A DNA stretch of 64,000 bases from Fontisphaera persica (GTDB taxonomy: Bacteria > Verrucomicrobiota > Verrucomicrobiia > Limisphaerales > Fontisphaeraceae). Numbering within the stretch: the first letter of the stretch is position 1; the number at the start of each line of letters is the position of its first letter. The stretch covers positions 1,054,001-1,118,000 of the forward strand of contig NZ_CP116615.1 in the NCBI RefSeq assembly GCF_024832785.1, given 5' to 3'. This document shows, one piece after another, positions 61,228-64,000 of this stretch. The translations under genes were made by a program, and so were the position numbers. The notes under the pieces are model-generated. The model had not been told where the DNA came from. It searched no databases and saw only the letters and a program-made list of their open reading frames with translations.

Positions 61228-61890
61228 ATGGAGGAGGCGTCGCATATTTTTACGCCCTGGCTGACGGGTTTCATTGCGGGTTTTGTTGCCTCCTTCGTGC
61301 CGGGGCCGATTAACGTGGCCATCATCAACCAGGGGGCGCGCCAGGGTTTCAAGTGGGCCTTGATGATTGGGCTGGGCAGCACCGTCATGGAGGTGGTCTA
61401 TTGTGCCATCGCCTTTGCCGGTTTTTCCGCCCTGTTCACCCAGCGTGTTATCAAGGCCATTTTGGAGGTGGTCAGTTTCCTGCTCATGCTTTACCTGGGC
61501 TTCAGGTATTTGCGCGCCAAGGCCATCGAAGACCACAACCCGGCGGCGGACCGCATCGAGCAGAAACTGCATCCCCATTCGGCATTTGCCATAGGCTTTG
61601 TGCAAGTTTTGGGCAATCCCGGGGTATTGCTCATGTGGATTGCACTCACGGCCAGTTTTGTGGCGCATGAGTGGGTGGAGCCCAACTGGCGCGAGAAATT
61701 GACCTGCCTGGCCGGGGTGGCGGTCGGCGCGCTGGTGTGGTTCGTGGGCCTTTCCTATGCCATTTCACGCAAGCACCGCACTTTTTCGCGCCAGACCTTG
61801 TTGTGGATGGAACATCTCAGCGGCGTCCTGCTCTTGATTATTGCGGTGATTCTGGGGGCGCGCATTGTCATTCTGTTGTCCGCGCATTAA
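61228..61890 (+). CDS. LysE/RhtB-family exporter
   Basis: A 220-residue membrane protein with six predicted helices. The family start is clear: GFVASFVPGPINVAIINQGARQ near residues 15-36, then GSTVMEVVYCAIAFAGF, and a late QVLGNPGVLLMWIALTASF. LysE relatives export amino acids or other small metabolites; the substrate is not clear. It follows pssA by 6 bp and its end is 49 bp before the kinase ATG, so it may be part of the same transcription unit. Confidence 0.88.
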   Translation: MEEASHIFTPWLTGFIAGFVASFVPGPINVAIINQGARQGFKWALMIGLGSTVMEVVYCAIAFAGFSALFTQRVIKAILEVVSFLLMLYLGFRYLRAKAIEDHNPAADRIEQKLHPHSAFAIGFVQVLGNPGVLLMWIALTASFVAHEWVEPNWREKLTCLAGVAVGALVWFVGLSYAISRKHRTFSRQTLLWMEHLSGVLLLIIAVILGARIVILLSAH

Positions 61891-61939
61891 TCCGGTTGCC
61901 GGCTCGACAAAAGGAGGGGCTTTCGGCAAGTTTTGGGCC

Positions 61940-63235
61940 ATGCAATCCGAGTCTTTTGCCTTTTTGGCTTCGGTGCGTGAACCCATGCGGCAGGCCGTTG
62001 AAGCGCGGCGGCGGCGGCAGCGGGGCTGGCAGCAATGGGAGCGCAGGGCTTTTGAACGATTGCGCGATTTAATTGTGGGGGATGCCCAACTGGTTCCCGC
62101 CCATCCACAGGTAACCACGCAGGAAGATCAAATCGTCTGGGCGCGCAGTCCAGTGCGGCTGGATTTGGCCGGGGGGTGGACCGACACGCCGCCCTACTGT
62201 TTGGAGTACGGTGGCAAGGTGGTGAACCTGGCCGCCGACCTCAACGGCCAGCCGCCCATTCAGGTGTTTGCGCGCGTCGTCCCGCAGACGGAGATTGTCC
62301 TGCGTTCTATTGATTTGGGCGAAGAAGTCAGGTTGCGCCATTACGCGGACGTGGAAAATTTCGGCGCGCCTTTCACGCCTTTTGCGCTGGCGCGCGCAGC
62401 TTTGGCCTTGGCGGGGTTTGTCCCACGGTTCCATGCGCGGGGCGGTCATTCAAGCCTGCAACGGCATTTGCGCGAGTTTGGCGGTGGTCTGGAAATCACC
62501 CAATTATCAGCCGTGCCCAAAGGTTCCGGCCTGGGGGCGAGCAGCATTTTGGCGGCAACGCTTCTGGCGGCCTTGAATGACCTGTGCGGGTTGCAATGGG
62601 ACAAAAACATGCTTGCTGCCCGGACCTTGGCCATGGAGCAGCTTCTGACCACTGGTGGTGGCTGGCAGGACCAGGCTGGAGCCATTTACAGCGGGGTGAA
62701 ATTGTTGCAGACCGCTCCCGGCTTGCGACAGAACATTCAGGTGCGCTGGCTGCCGGAGCATTTATTTCAACCGGAATACCTTAACCACCGCGTTCTGCTT
62801 TATTACACCGGCATAACCCGTCTGGCCAAAAATATATTACAGGAGATTGTCCGGCAGATTTTCCTCGATTCTCCCACTCATCTGGAAACACTGGCCGCCA
62901 TTGGCCGCAACGCCGAAGCCACCTTTGATGCCATTCAGCGATGTGACTACGAGGGGCTGGCCCATTGTGTAAAGCGTAGCTGGCAGCTCAACCAGGCCCT
63001 GGATTCCGGCACCAATCCACCGCCCATTCAGCATTTGTTGGAGCGGGTGGGCAAACACCTGGCGGCGGCGAAACTGCTGGGGGCCGGGGGGGGTGGATTT
63101 TTATTAATGCTGGCAAAAGACGAGAAAGCAGCAGCGGAAATCCGCCGGCATCTCACCCGGCATCCTCCTAATCCCCGCGCCCGTTTTGTGCGCCTCAGTC
63201 TTTCGGAGACTGGCTTGCAGGTGACACGGAGTTAG
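61940..63235 (+). CDS. GHMP kinase related to L-fucokinase
   Basis: A 431-residue GHMP sugar kinase. The substrate-binding segment is WARSPVRLDLAGGWTDTPPY near residues 67-86, the ATP loop is VPKGSGLGASSILAATLL near 194-211, and the third motif is LLGAGGGGFLLML near 380-392. GGGWQDQAGAIYSGVKL matches the kinase half of the bifunctional fucokinase/GDP-fucose pyrophosphorylase (FKP). The pyrophosphorylase half is absent; residues 1-60 are a short Arg-rich helix. Heptose-7-phosphate kinase is the main alternative. The ATG at 61940 avoids a 26-bp overlap with the LysE-family gene. Confidence 0.85.
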   Translation: MQSESFAFLASVREPMRQAVEARRRRQRGWQQWERRAFERLRDLIVGDAQLVPAHPQVTTQEDQIVWARSPVRLDLAGGWTDTPPYCLEYGGKVVNLAADLNGQPPIQVFARVVPQTEIVLRSIDLGEEVRLRHYADVENFGAPFTPFALARAALALAGFVPRFHARGGHSSLQRHLREFGGGLEITQLSAVPKGSGLGASSILAATLLAALNDLCGLQWDKNMLAARTLAMEQLLTTGGGWQDQAGAIYSGVKLLQTAPGLRQNIQVRWLPEHLFQPEYLNHRVLLYYTGITRLAKNILQEIVRQIFLDSPTHLETLAAIGRNAEATFDAIQRCDYEGLAHCVKRSWQLNQALDSGTNPPPIQHLLERVGKHLAAAKLLGAGGGGFLLMLAKDEKAAAEIRRHLTRHPPNPRARFVRLSLSETGLQVTRS

Positions 63236-63241
63236 GTGGGC

Positions 63242-64000
63242 TTAGAGCGACAACACAAAAGCCGCCAAATCTTCAATTTGTTGCGGAGTCAGGTGGGAGG
63301 TTTTGCCGTGGCGGTCCTGGCGGTTTTTGATGGTCAACACCTCCTGGATGGTGCGGGCGGAGCCATCGTGCAAATAGGGGGCGGTGCGCCAGAGTTCAAT
63401 CAAGGTGGGCGTGTCAAACTCGGCGCTACGATCCAAGGGACCCTGCGTGCCCACATCGTAATGCTTCATATCGGTGTATAACCCCGGCGGATGGCACTGG
63501 GCACAGCCGGTTTGAGCGCTGAGAAACAATTTGCGCCCCCGTTCCGCGGCTTTGGAGAGCTTGCCGTTTTCCAGGTGGGGGCTGGGCAAGGGTTTTAATG
63601 TCTTCAACCATTCATCCATGGCGGTGGGGACACTTTCCGGCTGGACGGTGAATAGAATATGCCGGATGCCAGCGCGCACCGCCGTTTCGGCGGTGTCCCG
63701 GACGCCCATGGACATGGCGGGGGGCGTGCGATGGGAGAGCAACAGGCTTTTACTATTCTTGGGATTGCCGATGCCGTCATTTAATAAATCCCAGTTTAGT
63801 CCATCCACGCGTGCGTCAAACGAGTGGCAACTGGCGCAGGTTTGCCAGCCTTGAAAGCAGATGGTGGCATCGTTGAAATAAAACTCGCCCAGGCGCAGCA
63901 CATCCATGGGTTGCTCCGGCCCCAAAGGCAACGCCTGCGCGCGCCAGACCGGGGCGCTGGTGTCCACCACGCTGAGGTTGTCGCTGAAATAATTGCCGGT
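63242..64000 (-). CDS. Di-haem cytochrome c peroxidase-like protein, N-terminus beyond the window
   Basis: At least 253 residues, open to the window edge at its 5' end. Two c-type haem motifs are visible: CASCH in GWQTCASCHSFDARVDGL and CAQCH in AQTGCAQCHPPGLY. The intervening and following segments (NPKNSKSLLLSHRTPPAMSM, PTLIELWRTAPYLHDGSART) are typical of the MauG/di-haem cytochrome c peroxidase family. The first residues inside the window (GNYFSDNLSVVDTS) look like the last blade of a YVTN beta-propeller, so the full protein is probably a propeller/cytochrome fusion exported to the periplasm. The substrate is unknown. Confidence 0.82.
   Translation of the reverse strand, partial: TGNYFSDNLSVVDTSAPVWRAQALPLGPEQPMDVLRLGEFYFNDATICFQGWQTCASCHSFDARVDGLNWDLLNDGIGNPKNSKSLLLSHRTPPAMSMGVRDTAETAVRAGIRHILFTVQPESVPTAMDEWLKTLKPLPSPHLENGKLSKAAERGRKLFLSAQTGCAQCHPPGLYTDMKHYDVGTQGPLDRSAEFDTPTLIELWRTAPYLHDGSARTIQEVLTIKNRQDRHGKTSHLTPQQIEDLAAFVLSL

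Noticed and set aside
1-64000. tRNA, rRNA, CRISPR arrays, insertion sequences and prophage genes.
   Set aside because: None was recognisable in any intergenic region on either strand by reading; a covariance-model search was not possible here.

Overview
The window is a high-GC bacterial chromosome segment that reads like a Verrucomicrobiota genome, probably the Limisphaerales/Pedosphaera side. That is an inference from the mix of large secreted carbohydrate-active proteins (a GH-A clan hydrolase, a right-handed beta-helix protein, a GH123/DUF4091-like protein), a fucokinase-type kinase, a beta-propeller/di-haem cytochrome c and an FG-GAP plus cadherin-like surface protein. No rRNA, tRNA, CRISPR array, insertion sequence or phage gene was found.

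Layout. 0-4.3 kb: end of an unknown gene, then a LolD-type ATPase with an 1117-residue FtsX-family permease. 4.6-10.8 kb: gltB-gltD, NADPH glutamate synthase. 10.85-14.6 kb: a two-gene hypothetical operon and a secreted glycoside hydrolase. 14.6-20.2 kb (minus strand): a complete six-gene Ech-type membrane-bound [NiFe]-hydrogenase operon in the canonical order A-B-C-D-E-F. Its small subunit EchC is fused in frame to a GNAT acetyltransferase domain. 20.7-31 kb (plus strand, head-to-head with ech): etfB-etfA, a membrane EtfAB:quinone oxidoreductase-like protein, an HdrC-HdrB fusion, hdrA, mvhD, mvhG and mvhA. Together the two divergent operons form a roughly 16-kb electron-transfer island: an energy-converting hydrogenase, a cytoplasmic Mvh-type hydrogenase with heterodisulfide-reductase-like modules, and an ETF-linked membrane module. 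They could exchange electrons between H2, ferredoxin, a flavoprotein and the quinone pool.

mvhG and mvhA are interrupted by about 18 single-base indels. All lie in homopolymer runs, they are balanced between insertions and deletions, and every expected metal-ligand motif survives in one frame or another. These genes sit in a block (about 27.8-30.8 kb) with extremely G-rich codon choice that begins and ends inside genes. This looks either like local consensus error in G-runs or like very recent decay.

31-32.5 kb: an AT-rich, eroded stretch with a possibly frameshifted lipoprotein and an N-terminally short APP1-like phosphatase. 32.6-41.2 kb: a metal-resistance locus in which a CnrY-CnrX-CnrH-like anti-sigma/sensor/ECF-sigma trio is followed by a secreted YHS-like protein, a secreted Cys-rich protein and a tripartite CusCBA-like efflux system. 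The pump keeps the three methionines of the Cu/Ag relay.

41.3-55 kb: a beta-helix protein, a pair of secreted trypsin-like proteases of which one has lost its catalytic triad, a HAD hydrolase, an AEC transporter, the giant propeller/cadherin-like protein and the GH123-like protein. 55-64 kb: a Xer recombinase, a YihY-family membrane protein, an MFS transporter, a GYF-like/cyclic-nucleotide-binding protein, psd-pssA for phosphatidylethanolamine synthesis, a LysE-family exporter, the GHMP kinase and a truncated cytochrome c.
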